Shown: positions 44,601-56,797 of the stretch, piece after piece
Layout: each line of letters starts with the position of its first letter
Numbering within the stretch: the first letter of the stretch is position 1
NCBI GenBank assembly: GCA_036346405.1
Contig: CM070548.1
Span: 67,232,877 to 67,296,876 of the forward strand
From: Phyllostachys edulis
Lineage: Eukaryota > Streptophyta > Magnoliopsida > Poales > Poaceae
Length of the DNA: 64,000 nucleotides
Direction of reading: 5' to 3'
Program-made: the position numbers and the translations under genes
Notes under the pieces: model-generated
What the model was told of the DNA's origin: nothing
The model's database searches: none
The model's input: the letters and a program-made list of their open reading frames with translations, nothing else

Positions 44601-45956
44601 CAGAAGAAAATGATTTTTAGTACTAAGATACACACACTAGTCAAGTTACTTAAGGTTTAGTTTATACTCATGTACGCTAGAAACGGGGAGCCTGCCAAAT
44701 ACTTTCCAATTATGGAGTAGATACCATAGTGTTTACTTGCAGTAAATATACGCCACTAAGAGTGGAATACCCTGAGTTGAATAGTATTATCCACCTCTGC
44801 GAAATTGACTTATTGGTTCTTGATCTAAAATCTGTGGGGACACCTGCGGGTCTAAGATCTAATGACACTAGTCAAAATAACTATTAATCACTCCTTTAAC
44901 TCTCCTGAAGAGAACTCGCCTTGAAGGTGAAATACCTCATGAAGAGGTTCATCGTGAAGATGAAAGCCCCATCAACTTGATGTGCACATATTACAATGCT
45001 GAGAATGCATAACGATCAATAATATTTTGTTTGGGAAATAACAAAGATGTTATTAACACTGAGATACCCTCAATTTGGAGGATATGAGAGAAAAGTTGTC
45101 GACAATCAATTTGCCTCTACAATTACTAAAGTTTCTCTTATGAGAATACGGATCTGGAACCAAAGTCCATGACTGAGCACTTGAAGCAATTATATAGGGT
45201 CACATAATGAAAGCATATGAGGTTAAACCAAAATTGCTAAATAAAAGTCTTGTAACTAGGTAGTTCAGACTTAATGGGTCATTATGAAGATAATGAAATG
45301 GTGAAAGATATGGTTCAAAGGTCCCCGTAGAGACCGTTACTCTCATATTATGAATGAAATGATGTTCCGTTGTATAATAATTTTGGCAAATGGCATGAAC
45401 AAATAATTAAAATATGCAGTCAATGGGTTGTGAAAATTCTTGATGAGATCCTCGAATGACTCAAAATTCCTAGTAAGAAAGGAAATAAAATCGTAATATA
45501 TATAAAACTCATACCCAACAGTATCTTACCTGTAGTAAGAGCATCTTCCAAAAGAGAGAGTATCTCCTTGAAGAAAAATTGTCTTACCAATTTATCTTTT
45601 AATCACACCAATGACGATATGATCCCTAGAAGTGGATAAGGACCCATCAAGACCCAAAAGAATGAATGAGGAACCTAAAGACTAGAAGTACGCCACATAA
45701 GCTCTTATAAAGTGCACCTTCCACCAGAAGTTAGGGGAATGGTGGTTTCCTCTAGTACCATGAAGGTACGACATACATTGGTGATATTGTCAATTAATCC
45801 CCTAAACATCAAAACTAAGACTAGTTATATTTTACTCTAGAGTGGTATAACCATGCTTATAATTCCGCAGAACAGACTATTTGTTATAACTTTAACCACC
45901 AAGAGATAATTACAAAATATTAAGACCCTGAAAGATTTTGATAAATCGTATCCGAA

Positions 45957-46128
45957 AGGCATACTACTTTGCAACTAGTATTACCCCCATACCCAATGCA
46001 AGGATAATCTACTTGTGTTGCACAATTAAATAATGGTATTTGAGGCATACTACTTTGAAATTAGTATTACCCCCATACCCTATGCAAGGATAATCTACTT
46101 GTGTTGCACAATTAAATAATGGTGTTTG
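45957..46128 (+). repeat. 86-bp perfect-period tandem duplication
   Basis: AGGCATACTACTTTG... occurs at 45957-46042 and again at 46043-46128 with only a few differences, inside the decayed copia element. Confidence 0.85.
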
Positions 46129-46589
46129 ATAAGTTAAGCATATTACTCCCGAATAGTGTTTATCCTAAGACCTCTAGATGGGTAATAGGATATTTGTATG
46201 TAAGACTCCGCATCGTGATAATCCAATAGATTTGATTATAGTATTCTTGCATATGTTCATTTTCGAAAATGTATGAAAGACATTAGAGTAACAAGACTTC
46301 AGCGGAAGCTGTCTTCAGGGGGAGCACATGCTAAACACTGATCATCATACTTGAGATTTTAAAAATCTTAATCAAGCCTAGAAGCTGTTGATACAATGAT
46401 TACTACTCAAATTCACCTTGAACGTTTTACCACTTAACAATTTAGATCCATTTGGTCGAAAATGCAAAGATCATGAAGATCATGCATAGATCCTGATGAT
46501 CATTACTAAATCTTGAAGATATATGTCAAATCCCTATAGTGCAAAATCCCATAATTGATTTATATTACTTTGTGCTAGTGCAGCCATCC

Positions 46590-47010
46590 CTTGGCAGTCA
46601 TCTAAGCATACATTGGTGGCTATTTATACCAACCACTCAGAGATTATAGCACTATACGAAGCCTCACTTGAATGTGTTTGGCTCAGACGTGTGATTAACC
46701 ACATCCAGAAGTATTATGACATTAATACCGTCAATCCTCCTTAATTATCTATGAAGATAATACTACTTGTATTACACAAATACAAACGGGTTATGTCAAG
46801 AGCAACATCATGAAGCACATTAATTGCTCCTAAATTTTTCTATCCTCATAAAATCCAGAACAATAGTAAGGTAAAGATCCTGCAAACAAAGTCCTATGAA
46901 AATTAAGTTGATTTATTCATTAAGTCTCTGCCTGCATCCAATTTCCAAATATGCATTCATGGCATTGGAATAAGACGGTTTAAAGAGTTGTAGAGTTCAG
47001 GGGGAGTAAA
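46590..47010 (+). pseudogene. copia RNase H remnant
   Basis: Across shifting frames one can read NHSEIIALYEASLECVWLRR, then INHIQKYYDINT, SKIL-like VKILQTKSYEN and SLPASNFQICIHGIGIRRFK. This is the usual end of copia pol, followed by AGGGGGAG. Many stops; not functional. Confidence 0.75.
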
Positions 47011-47270
47011 TTCCAAGATCATAACCCTTATCAAATCCTAAAGATTTATCCAAAATCTTGAAGATTGGATCCCGAGATCAAACGTTGTACTCTTTTTCTT
47101 GGTGAGTTTTTTTGAAGTTTTCTCGCATAAAGATTTTTAGTGAGACAACAAATGTAATGTAACTTACGAATGTAATGTACTCTTTTCTCCGTTCCTTTTT
47201 TTCCTAATGAGCTTTTTGAAAGTGTTTTTGATGAAACATTTGCATATCGTTGTCTATTGCCCAAGGGGAG

Positions 47271-47470
47271 TATTACGAAACCTAATTGTACGAGCAAAAG
47301 ATTAAATCACCCTAGGAGGACTTTCACCCCTATGAGCTATAAATGATGACCCCATGTACAATAGACACATAGATGGATAAATATCTTGGACCCCCTCTAC
47401 GTTATGTCTCTCTTTGGTGTTTACTGTGTGATTGGATTGATTGTCTCCCGACTATGGCATCGATTATCTA
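47271..47470 (+). repeat. right LTR of the decayed copia element
   Basis: Matches 40796-41001 with numerous substitutions; TATAAATG near 47338. Confidence 0.8.
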
Positions 47471-49134
47471 TTTTTTTCTTCCAATTTGTGATTGTCCTAA
47501 TCCTGGAAATTAATTGGGAAATTAACGAGAAGTGTTTACATGGCCCCACATGTCATATGCTAGAGAGGAGATTAATGGAGGGCTCGGTGGTTGTTGACTG
47601 GCTGTGAGTGAGTCGTGAGGACGATCCACATCTTCTGTGGCCACAACATCTTCTCCGAGAATTAACAACACGAGCTCTTTCTCCAATCGAGGTATCTCCT
47701 TTTTGGTTCGTACACATGCATTGATCCTTAAAAATTGGCAGTACAATCACTGCTGCCACAGAGGGAGTTTATTTCGTTGGACTCAGCCGCAGCAAGCAAT
47801 CGTGGTCTCCGGCAGCGAGGTTCTACAGCTGCGCAGGTTGGCCGAGTGACGGCTGGATGCGCAGAGCAGCGCTCCTCGACGGTGCGTGGGCTCTTCTGGG
47901 CTCCGTCCTGGCTCCCGGCGAGAAGGCGATTCGATGGTAGTGTTGCTTGAGACATTGCCTTGTGCTTTGTTTGGCTTCTCTGTTAATCGTGTTCGCTTGG
48001 CCAGCGTACACGATTCCTCGGTGTTACTATGCTGCACTCTCCTGGGCCTCGAGTTCGTTGCTCGGCTTGCCACGAGCTACGGAGAAGTGGTGTGGTATCT
48101 CCGGGAGCTAGACGCTTGGGTTCCCGTGGCTAGCTAGGCGGAGCGTAATTGTTCTTTGGGACAGCGACTTGTCGCGCTTCACCACGATTCTCAACGTTTT
48201 TGAGTATCGTTGATTTGTGAGAAATTTCTGATTCCTCTCTTTACTTGTGCTGTTATACGTTACTAGTTGCCTGTGCGCGCATTTGCGCGATTTGTATAGC
48301 TATATGTTTGAATTGGGATATGAACGAAGAGCGAAATAAGTATTTTGATAGAGTGGATGATTTGAAGATAAAAAATATAGATGTATAGGTAAGTTGACTG
48401 GTGCACTGTAGGAGAAATTAAGAGGAAAGGTGTTATTAAACTGTAAGCTGCTGTAGCGGAGAAATAAAAGTGTTACATATTGTTCAGAAATATAGACATG
48501 TACATAAAGGTTGAATATGGAACAACTTTTTGTAGGGATATAATAGGTACGTAAGGTTGTGGTAAGATTGTAGTAGGAAGAATATATATCAGTCCGATTC
48601 ATTTGAATAGAAGTATAGAACACCGGCAATAATGTGCTGTATAGTCTGAATCAAGCAGGAACAAAATAAGACCACTTATAAAAAGGCAACCTCTAGAAGT
48701 TTAGAGTATTTGCTGACTGATAGCATAAGTGTTATTAATTAGGCAAAAGAGAGCGTGTGTATTTTAGGCACAAAGTGGGATGAAGTGTGTAGATGGTTTT
48801 GTACAAAACCATACAGTGACGAACATAATACATAGTTGGATTGTATTAACATAAAGAAGTAGGCGTATTACAATAGTAGAAAATTCTGTAGCTGTCATTA
48901 TGTATGGGCTGAAGCTCGTGGTAGACAACGAACTGTACAGAAAAATCAGTAAGACAAGAATAAGGCATGTCGTAAGCTCTGGATTGCATTATTTACTCTC
49001 TTTTTTGCATCATGTAGAGAAGGTCAGATAGGAGGATCAAGTTATTTTGAACCATGTAAATTGGATGTAAATCTTGGAATATGTGTTGAAATATGTAGTA
49101 GTTATGTAATAAGAAGAACAATAGTACCTTGGTT
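47471..49134. other. spacer, no gene recognised
   Basis: A moderately GC-rich patch at 47600-48140 has open frames on both strands without family motifs. From 48240 on, AT/GT-rich sequence (TTGCCTGTGCGCGCATTTGC near 48268) leads towards the RPA-like exons. A Helitron or other element is possible but not shown. Confidence 0.35.
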
Positions 49135-49136
49135 TA

Positions 49137-49445
49137 GCAGCTCTGCACAGGCAGGAGGAACATCTGTATGATCCAGCATCTGGAACTGATTTTTTTTTGC
49201 TGCATTTGTTGCACGAGAAGAAAAACCATGTCTGTCCAGCACTTAATCGTGTGATAGTCACGGTGCATACAAGACCAGAGTGCTATAGATAGATATATGT
49301 TATGTGAAGAAGTACATGACTATGCACGGTTAGTAATGAGATGTAAATAATTAGCAAAATCTGGAAGACTAACCAGGAAATCGAAAGGATTGATATCTAT
49401 TATTTCCTGTAGTGTTTTTTTTCACCGATTTGGGTTCAGATAGCA
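49137..49445 (-). pseudogene. RPA1-like (replication protein A large subunit) exons
   Basis: Two exon-like blocks on the minus strand. About 49445-49376 reads KTLQEIIDINPFDFL up to a GTTAGT donor. 49250-49140 reads GQTWFFFSCNKCSKK then GSYRCSSCL and AKPR up to a GTACTA donor. The CxxC...CxxC pair and W(F/Y)xxC.KC context are those of the zinc-binding C-terminal OB fold of RPA1 and RPA1-like plant proteins, some of which are carried by Helitrons. The remaining domains were not found and other frames are poor, so this is a fragment. Frameshifts within block 1 are likely. Confidence 0.5.
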
Positions 49446-49606
49446 CTGCTGGTTGGAATGTATTCTTGCAAAACGATGCGATATACCGATTGGAAATGTG
49501 ATTGTAGATTGTACAGTGTGAATTGAGATAGATTAGTATGTGGTTAATATGAGCATGGAGCATCAGTTAGAAGTAGTATGCATGCGATGGATAGTGCATA
49601 CAATAT

Positions 49607-49608
<2 letters not shown>

Positions 49609-49685
<77 letters not shown>
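49609..49685. repeat. (AT)n microsatellite
   Basis: About 38 uninterrupted AT units. Confidence 0.98.
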
Positions 49686-49688
<3 letters not shown>

Positions 49689-50818
49689 AGATTTAATTAG
49701 AGAAGCTTGGGAACATGGGGACAAATATCCCAAATGACAAAGCTACATTTCCAAGAAGCCCTCTTCATCTTTAAGGATCAAGAAAAGAATGTGCTATGTA
49801 TATAAGTATGTAAAATATGGAATACCATGGTGACAGCAATGATAAAACAAAAGAATATGTAACTAGCGTAAAGCTGTGAAGAACAAATTGTTTTGTGTTG
49901 TAGGTTTGAACAAATCGGTGTAGGCGTGTGAAAGGCTATTGTGTACAAATAGTTAAAGAGGATCAGAGGAACGTAAATTGGAAAAAATAAATTGCATGGA
50001 AAAAAGATGCAAGATTAAAAAAGGATGTAAACATAATTACAGAGTTTAGCTAAAGGGTTGTGTGATATGACAGCTAATGGGCGATATATGTGTATCTATA
50101 TATTATGTGACAAATGAGTTTTAGCTAAATGAAACCCGTTATGGTAGTGGAAGCTATGTAATGTAAGCATGTTTTACGATATTGATGAGATTGTAGATAG
50201 AAGAGTGGTATGAATGTAATCTTATCTAGAACGGCGCAAGATAGAAAAAAAGGAAAAATAGGTACGCAGAAGATACTATTGGAGTTTTGTTTGGTCTGGC
50301 AGTTGTTGTGTGGTATATGTGTAGTCTTCATACCTGTAGATGACTCGCAACATTTCCTCTGGTGAGTTTCTCCACATTCATAAGCTCAAGTATTATTTTT
50401 GGTACAGCTTCTGCATCAATAGTACGAGAAAGGACATAGCATAAATGAGTTGCTGTAACCTGCAAGGACATTTAACAAAAAGCAAAAAGGAGGTGGTAAG
50501 TTCTTACTATCAATTCTAATTTGGTTGACAATGCAACAAATTTTCGATGTAGTTCAACTAACCATACAACTCTTGGCTTGTTTGCAGCTGAGGGTTCATC
50601 ATTTCCTTCAATATCGTTCTCCTCACCTTCATCTTCCTCTTCACTATGCGGTTCCTTCCTCTTCTGTTGATCCTCCCACTTTGATCGAGACGACCCACAA
50701 GTAACTGGTGGGCCCATGGAATGAATCTACGCTTGGTGGCTTATTGAATTCTTTCTACAAATCAAGATTGGTGCATTCACGGTTATTGAACTTCCTCCTA
50801 ACAACATGCTGTCATATA

Positions 50819-52395
50819 TGTTGGAAATATGCCCTAGAGGCAATCATAGAGATGATTATATTTTATTATATTCATAACATTGGATAATATGATATCTTGT
50901 TCCTGGAATAATATCATTAATATTTATTATCAAGTATGTGACTTGATTGTGAAACTCTATATTTTTGTGATGATTATTCTTAAAAGTTCCTTGGTCGAAA
51001 ACATATGAGAATACATATGAATAGACTAGCATATGTATTGGTTGATGACTATGTTTAACAGGTCATGGATATGTAGATATCAAACCAATAATATGGACAC
51101 ATGTTATAGAACATGGTGTTGGATAAGACCCACCTTGAGATACTATTGAGATTGTTATGATTCTATGTGTCGTTAGTTGGTCTCAAACAGTGATGATGTA
51201 TGATCCTTGGATCTGAGATCAGCATGGTTTCCTACGTGTGTAGTAGCACTCTTAGGGGTTGCCAATCGCTACCCGTAACTGGGTAGTTATAAAGGTAGCT
51301 TTCGGGTATGCTATGAAACATGCGGAGGAATGTGACTAGTCGGATATGAGATTTGCCCCTCCTAACATAACATGGGAGATGTCTCTAGGCCCCTCGTTGT
51401 GGTCGGATAAAGTAAGTGCATGGCCATGCCACTAGTGGTCGAAGTGTTCGATCACATGAAGTTATCCAACACTCGATCGAGAAAGTATTGAATAGTCCAT
51501 GGATGACACCACATCTCAATTGGAGTTCAACTAGATATCGTGAGGCAAAGGGAGAATATACGAGAAGGTCTTTCAGTTCGATCAGATACAGACTAGTCGT
51601 ATGGAGATACGAGCTGGTCGTAGGCTGGTCGAACATGGTCACTAAGTGGTCGAAACCTGGTCGTAAGGAGTTACGAATTGATCGAGACCAAATATGAACT
51701 GGTCATATAGAGATACGAGCTGGTCATTAGTGATATGGACCTGGTCGTAGATCATATGGCATTAAGATTCGTCCGATATAATTTGTGTATATTCGAGAAT
51801 CGTTATGTCCTGCTAGGAACCGCTAACAACTCGTGGTCGAAAAGGGTTTCCGAGTCACTACCGATTACGCATGAACCTACAGGGTCACACACTTAACGGG
51901 TTGAAACAAAACATGTTCGGATAGGATCCGTCATGGGCACTATATAAGGAGATGCATGAGGCTGTTGGGAGAGATACGAGTTGACGTGAGTTGCTCTACC
52001 GAAACCCTTGTCGCCATCTTCCTGAGAGCTCTGCCGTGCGACTTAGTGCTAGCACACCGGCGTACGGTTGTTCCTTCCCTGGACGTGTGGATACCGTAGA
52101 GGCGTTGCTGCGGTTACTGTTGCGTTTGAGGACGATCCGCGATCTTCATAAGGAACTGCAGAAGTTGCTAGAGGAGACGATCGACTATGACCACTGCATT
52201 GACATGCTCGACGTTGGACGATCGACTACGACCACTACATCGACATGCTCTACATTGGACCAGGCTGCTCTAACTCTTCTTCCGTTGCTCTGCACGTTGA
52301 TGGCAACGATCTGTGATCATCTTCTTGCTTGGCTTCCTGCTTTACGTGGTAGAAATTTTCGTTTTGTGCTATCGTAGCCTACCCATATCCCTACA
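50819..52395 (+). mobile_element. 1.6-kb solo LTR of a copia-type retrotransposon
   Basis: Starts TGTTGGAAATATGCCCTAGA, ends TATCCCTACA, with an exact 5-bp duplication ATATA on both sides (50814-50818 and 52396-52400). The start is that of a large group of grass copia LTRs (Angela-like). No internal sequence remains. It sits in the response regulator pseudogene at the end of the receiver domain. Confidence 0.88.
51941..51948 (+). promoter_or_regulatory. TATA box of the solo LTR
   Basis: TATATAAG within GGGCACTATATAAGGAGATG, about 450 bp before the LTR end, in the usual place for the LTR promoter. Confidence 0.5.
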
Positions 52396-54012
52396 ATATA
52401 TTCCTAAGCTCTTCGATACGAACAGGTTTTAGGAGATGGTCACAAGCACCATGAATTATCCCCTTCATTACATTTTTTGTCCCTCCATTCACTAATAACA
52501 CTGCATGGATTATACTTGACTAACATCCACATTTTAAACATGGAAACACCATTACTCAACAAGAACCACTTGCTACCAAGGACAATGGCTAGAATGGAAA
52601 CTTGAACTTCTTCGATGACAGGAGGTCCATTTTAAGCCCCACAAGCTCAAGGAGCTTAAATTAGATCCATGTGGGGCATATGGGCGTCATCGATAACTAG
52701 ATCAAACATTTCCTTGTTCTCCTTAATGACCTCGGTCAATAATAGTCGATTGGTTGTTATTCTTTTATAAGGTAGCGAAGGTGCTCTTAATATTTACAAT
52801 TGTTGAAGCAATACAAAGCAATTTATACATAATTACATATTGCATTGCATTGTAATACCATTAACACATCAAGAGGTTCTAAAATGTATAATCAAATTCA
52901 TAAGTATAAGCAAACATCTGTAAAATATCATTTGTAATATGCATGTCGATCATGAAAGAATAATTCTTCTACTCTACATGCGGCAACTCTTGTAGCTACG
53001 AAACCATCTAGCGATATTAATTACTAATTCAATATGTAGTACATTGCAAGCAAAGACATAAATAAGATGACCAAACTTGACAATATCAATATGTAAGAAT
53101 AGATAATCGATAAGTGAAAGTATCGACCATGATCTTGGCGATTGCCAAAGGAGGGTCTTAAGAACCTTGAGGCACACCGGGTCATCATTGACAGTGAGGA
53201 CCCACATGCCGACCGGGAACTGATCTCTCCCCCTCCCCATCGATTCCTTCCTCTCCTCCATCCACATGGCATCCCAAAGCATCCCAATTTGAGCCAATTC
53301 AAAGCGGGGGACCAAGAAACAAGCCCAAGAACTAAGTTTTTATGCACTAATAACTCAAACGGAAGCACCTTCAGTCCCCCAACACCTCCCAATTGACTCA
53401 ATTCGAAGCAAAAATCCGAACTCTAAGACAAGACTCCACAATTGATGAATTGAGCCAATTGCCGGCAAGAAACGAAGCAGTAAACCAATACTGATGTATC
53501 ATGTACTTGCTTATGAACCTGCAGAGGTGTCCTCCAGATGTAAGATGCAACAACGCGGGGTAGAAAGTATATGCAAGAAAGTAAACAAAGGAGGAGGAGG
53601 CGAACCTGGCGATCTTGCGGCCCAATCTGTCCTTATCATTGAGAGGCACGAGCATGACGAATAGAGGACGGTCAGGGCGGCGATGCGACGGGGGACGAGG
53701 AATAGGGAGCCCAGAAGAAGGAACGCGTTGAAGTGGAAGCCCCCAACACGAGCTTGGAAACACTGAGCCCATCGGCCGCCGACGGGAGCTTCGAGGGGAG
53801 GACCGAGCACGCGATGAGCGGCAGAAAGCGCACACGAGCCTAGAAACACCGAGCATGCGATGAATGGTAGAGGAAGCGAGGAGCAGAGAGCACGTGGACC
53901 GGACGAGACACACGTGGGAGTGCTCCGCCCAAAAGGATCCAGCGGCGCAAAAAGAAGGAGGAAAAAGCATCTAACGGCTTGCAGCAGGAGAATCAGGAAC
54001 GAAGCTCATAGG

Positions 54013-54766
54013 TACAACTAGCCAAGCGGCGACTTCGACTTTGCACGACGGGCCTATGTCGACCTGACCTATTTCGCCCTACCGACCCATTTCGACCTAA
54101 CTACTATTTGTGTCGGGCCAGGGTGGTGGCCCAGGCATGGCCCGTCGGCAGTTCGTGCCGGGCCAGCACGAGCCCGTTTAGCTTGTTTGGCCCGACAGAA
54201 TGAAAAAATTCAAAAAAAAAATCCAGAAAAATTAGAAAAATGTGTAGAATCCAGAAGTAGACATGAAAATTGAAAAAAAAAATGAGACAATCATATTGAA
54301 AATGTAATATAATTTTATTAATGTTCAAATAGCTGGCTCGTTAAAACATTTGTCATTTAGCTCATAAGACATGAAAACAATCCTAGAAAATATATATATA
54401 TTAAAAAACCAAAATAAATTTATATATACTTATAAAATGAACTATATAAAATTTAAAAACTACAAAATAAAACCATAAAAGTATTAAAATAGAAAGAAAA
54501 TATATAAATAATAATAAATGAAAATAAAATTATATATGTATATTAAAACAGTGTCGTGCCTAATAGGCCATCTTTGTGCTTAGGTCGTCTTAGCCCAGGC
54601 CCGACACTATTTGTGTTGTCTTGTCTTGCCTTGCGTCGTCTTAGGGGTGGCGAGGCACGCCCGAGTTATCGTCTTGCGTCTTACCGACCTGTGAATAGTG
54701 CGGGCCGTGCCAGCAGTGTCGTGCCTCATGCCGGCTCAGCAGGCACGGTCCGTTTGGCTAGCTCTA
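54013..54766. mobile_element. small non-autonomous hAT-like element
   Basis: Ends TACAACTAGCCAAGCGG (54013) and the complement of TAGAGCTAGCCAAACGG (to 54766) are inverted. Flanks CTCATAGG (54005-54012) and CTCACAGA (54767-54774) match at 6 of 8. Both subterminal parts carry CGGGCC/GGCACGGCC motifs; the middle is AT-rich with no coding. Confidence 0.65.
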
Positions 54767-55025
54767 CTCACAGATGAGCGTAGGCAAGAAAAAATCACAC
54801 GACGCCGGAGGAAACTCGCGTGGAATCAGACATCCAAGAAGAATCGAGGCGACGGGGACGCCCTGTCCTCGCCCCAAACCTGCAGCCTTTTACCCGGTAG
54901 GATTGTGGTTTCTTAATTACTAATGATGGGCTAGCTGTCCTGTGAAGTTTAGTATCGGCATTTCCTTTGGTTACTTGTGTAGCATCTCTCTTACTTGTTG
55001 CATTTGATATCTAGCAGCGCAGTAA

Positions 55026-55373
55026 GAGCATCTACAATAGTTTGTTTCTTAACTTATTACTAAGATGAGAGAGAATACTCAATCTAATAAAAAGAAACAA
55101 GTCTTCCAATGGATTGTTTTCTTCAGCTTGTATCTAAGACTTTAACTGTTACTTTAATTGCTGCGCACAAAATAAGTTTTTAGGTAACAAGCAAGTAAGT
55201 CTTCAATAGCTATTTTGTTGTTTCTTATGTCTTGGTATCAACAACTTGCTTGCTTTTTTTTATTTATCTAGAAACGAGCCCACATTATCTTCTCACCATC
55301 TCTTCTCTATATCACCCAAATGCTGATGTGTCCTTACCTTAGTAATAAGTGACATGGACTATTGTAGATGCTC
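55026..55373. mobile_element. Tourist-type MITE (PIF/Harbinger)
   Basis: 348 bp with 15-bp perfect inverted ends, GAGCATCTACAATAG and CTATTGTAGATGCTC, and a TAA target duplication on both sides (55023-55025 and 55374-55376). Non-coding. Confidence 0.9.
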
Positions 55374-55376
55374 TAA

Positions 55377-56747
55377 CCTTGTGTGATTACCTTATGCACA
55401 ATTAGGAGTATAACTAATTTGTGTAATTAATATTGCCGGTACTTGGTAGAAACTGAGGGCTTTAATCCATCCTAAGTTTGCGCCGGAGGTGTGTAATTTG
55501 GAAAGCAGATCGAGAGCAGTAGCTAGACGTGTTTGGCTTTGCATTGCCATGACAATTTACGTAATGAATCATGTGGTTCGGCTACTGGCTTATACTTTCT
55601 TATGGGAGTATTTTACTTACATTATTATCTTGAGTTTTGTAGCCTTTACTTTTCGTTTGATTTTGGGAGTTAATCTCATGTTTAAAATAAGCCAACTAGC
55701 ACGTTGTTTCCAACACCACCTGCAGACGCGCACTGGCTGGCGCTGGCGCCCATCCCATTCCGACAGATGCGCGTCCCCTCTGCTGGAACGGAATCAGATT
55801 TTCTTCGATTGGAATATGCTTCCAAGGCTACAAACTCACAGTCGAGTACAGTTAAAGTTTTAGGGCTTTGGTTGGCATCCACAATTCACCACAAAAATTG
55901 TGGCAAAATGTGGTATGCAACAATTTGTGGCGGGTAAATCGTTGGTCACAACTGTAGCAAGTTTTGACACATAAATGAGTGTACAATGAGTGGATCAGCT
56001 GGCTAAGAAAGTATGGTACGTTACAATTGTGACGTGAAACCAAAACTAGTGTCATTGGGTCAAATCTGCTTAAAAAAACGTGGTAACGTTTGGCTCCCAA
56101 CCAAACAGTCGGCCAAAATAGACACCAGTTCACTAGCCAAGCCGGCCGATTTTCAACTAAAACTGTACTGTTCTATATTTGTTGCTTTCCAAGTTAATAA
56201 AACTCCTCTCAAATATGGTGCCCTACTGAACTAATCCCGCTACAACAAAACCCATCTCGAATATGATACTATAATAAACTGTTTGTTAGACTATGTGACT
56301 AGGTCTAGTATATTTTAGTTGATGAATAATTGACAATGTTGGGTACTGATATTATTTGAGGCGTGTGGTGTGTGTGGACTAATGTCGGTCAAGTTGGAAA
56401 TAACTTGTACCGGGAAAATATGTTGTTTTGGTCTTTGCATGTGCAGAGTAACTCGGAGGCGATCATGGTCTACGGCGGTGATCGGGAGATGATTTGGTGC
56501 GAAGTCATAGTCCAGGGGGTCGAGGATGCTAGAGGAGACGGTCGAGCTTGAGTTGGGGCGCGTGGAGATCAAGGATGGTTAATGCGTGTTAAAACTACGG
56601 AGGTGCGTTTCGGAGGCTGCAACATGTGACAATTTTGGAAGTGTCCAAAATTGAAAAGCTGAAAAAAATTAGGAAATCTTTGTTTGTTATGATTGAATTA
56701 GAATTATGAAACCGTGTTGGATGAGGACACGTTTAGGATGCAGGGGC

Positions 56748-56797
<50 letters not shown>

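Larger units (their letters stand above)
40796..47470 (+). mobile_element. old, heavily decayed Ty1-copia retrotransposon
   Basis: Direct LTRs of about 200 bp: left 40796-41001 (TGTTATGAAACC...ATTATCTAACA), right 47271-47470 with the start mutated to TATTACG and the last bases lost. The left LTR is followed by CGTTATCAGTACG, the internal-tRNA-type primer site seen in one group of plant copia elements. A purine tract CAAGGGGAG lies just before the right LTR. Coding sequence is almost unreadable except for the RNase H end. LTR divergence is much greater than in the 9.4-kb element, so it is much older. Confidence 0.85.
50332..53240 (-). pseudogene. type-B response regulator (ARR-B) pseudogene, split by a solo LTR
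   Basis: Type-B response regulators are nuclear transcription factors of cytokinin signalling: a receiver domain followed by a GARP/Myb DNA-binding domain. Minus strand, in order: start exon 53240-about 53150 (MGRGRDQFPVGMWVL then DDPVCLKVLKTLL); receiver exon about 52775-52600 (KENKEMFDLVI, then DDAHMPHMD with the phospho-acceptor aspartate, then LLELVGLKMDL in a shifted frame); receiver end 52500-52401 (VMKGIIHGACDHLLKPVRI with the conserved lysine); solo LTR; 50813-50502 (QHVVRRKF, an acidic linker, then NKPRVVWLVELHRKFVAL); an intron of about 55 bp; and 50447-50332 (AVPKIILELMNVEKLTRGN then VASHLQ and a GTATGA donor). The frame is broken in the receiver exons, and the conserved tryptophan of IWQHVV is a TGA stop next to the LTR site. 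Later exons were not found. Confidence 0.85.

Noticed and set aside
47783..48137. 96-codon minus and 83-codon plus open frames in a GC-rich patch
   Set aside because: No motif, overlapping each other, no splice context that makes sense.
53398..53970. 190-codon minus-strand frame upstream of the response regulator start
   Set aside because: Position fits the 5' flank or leader of the response regulator; composition is Ser/Arg/Pro-rich without a family.
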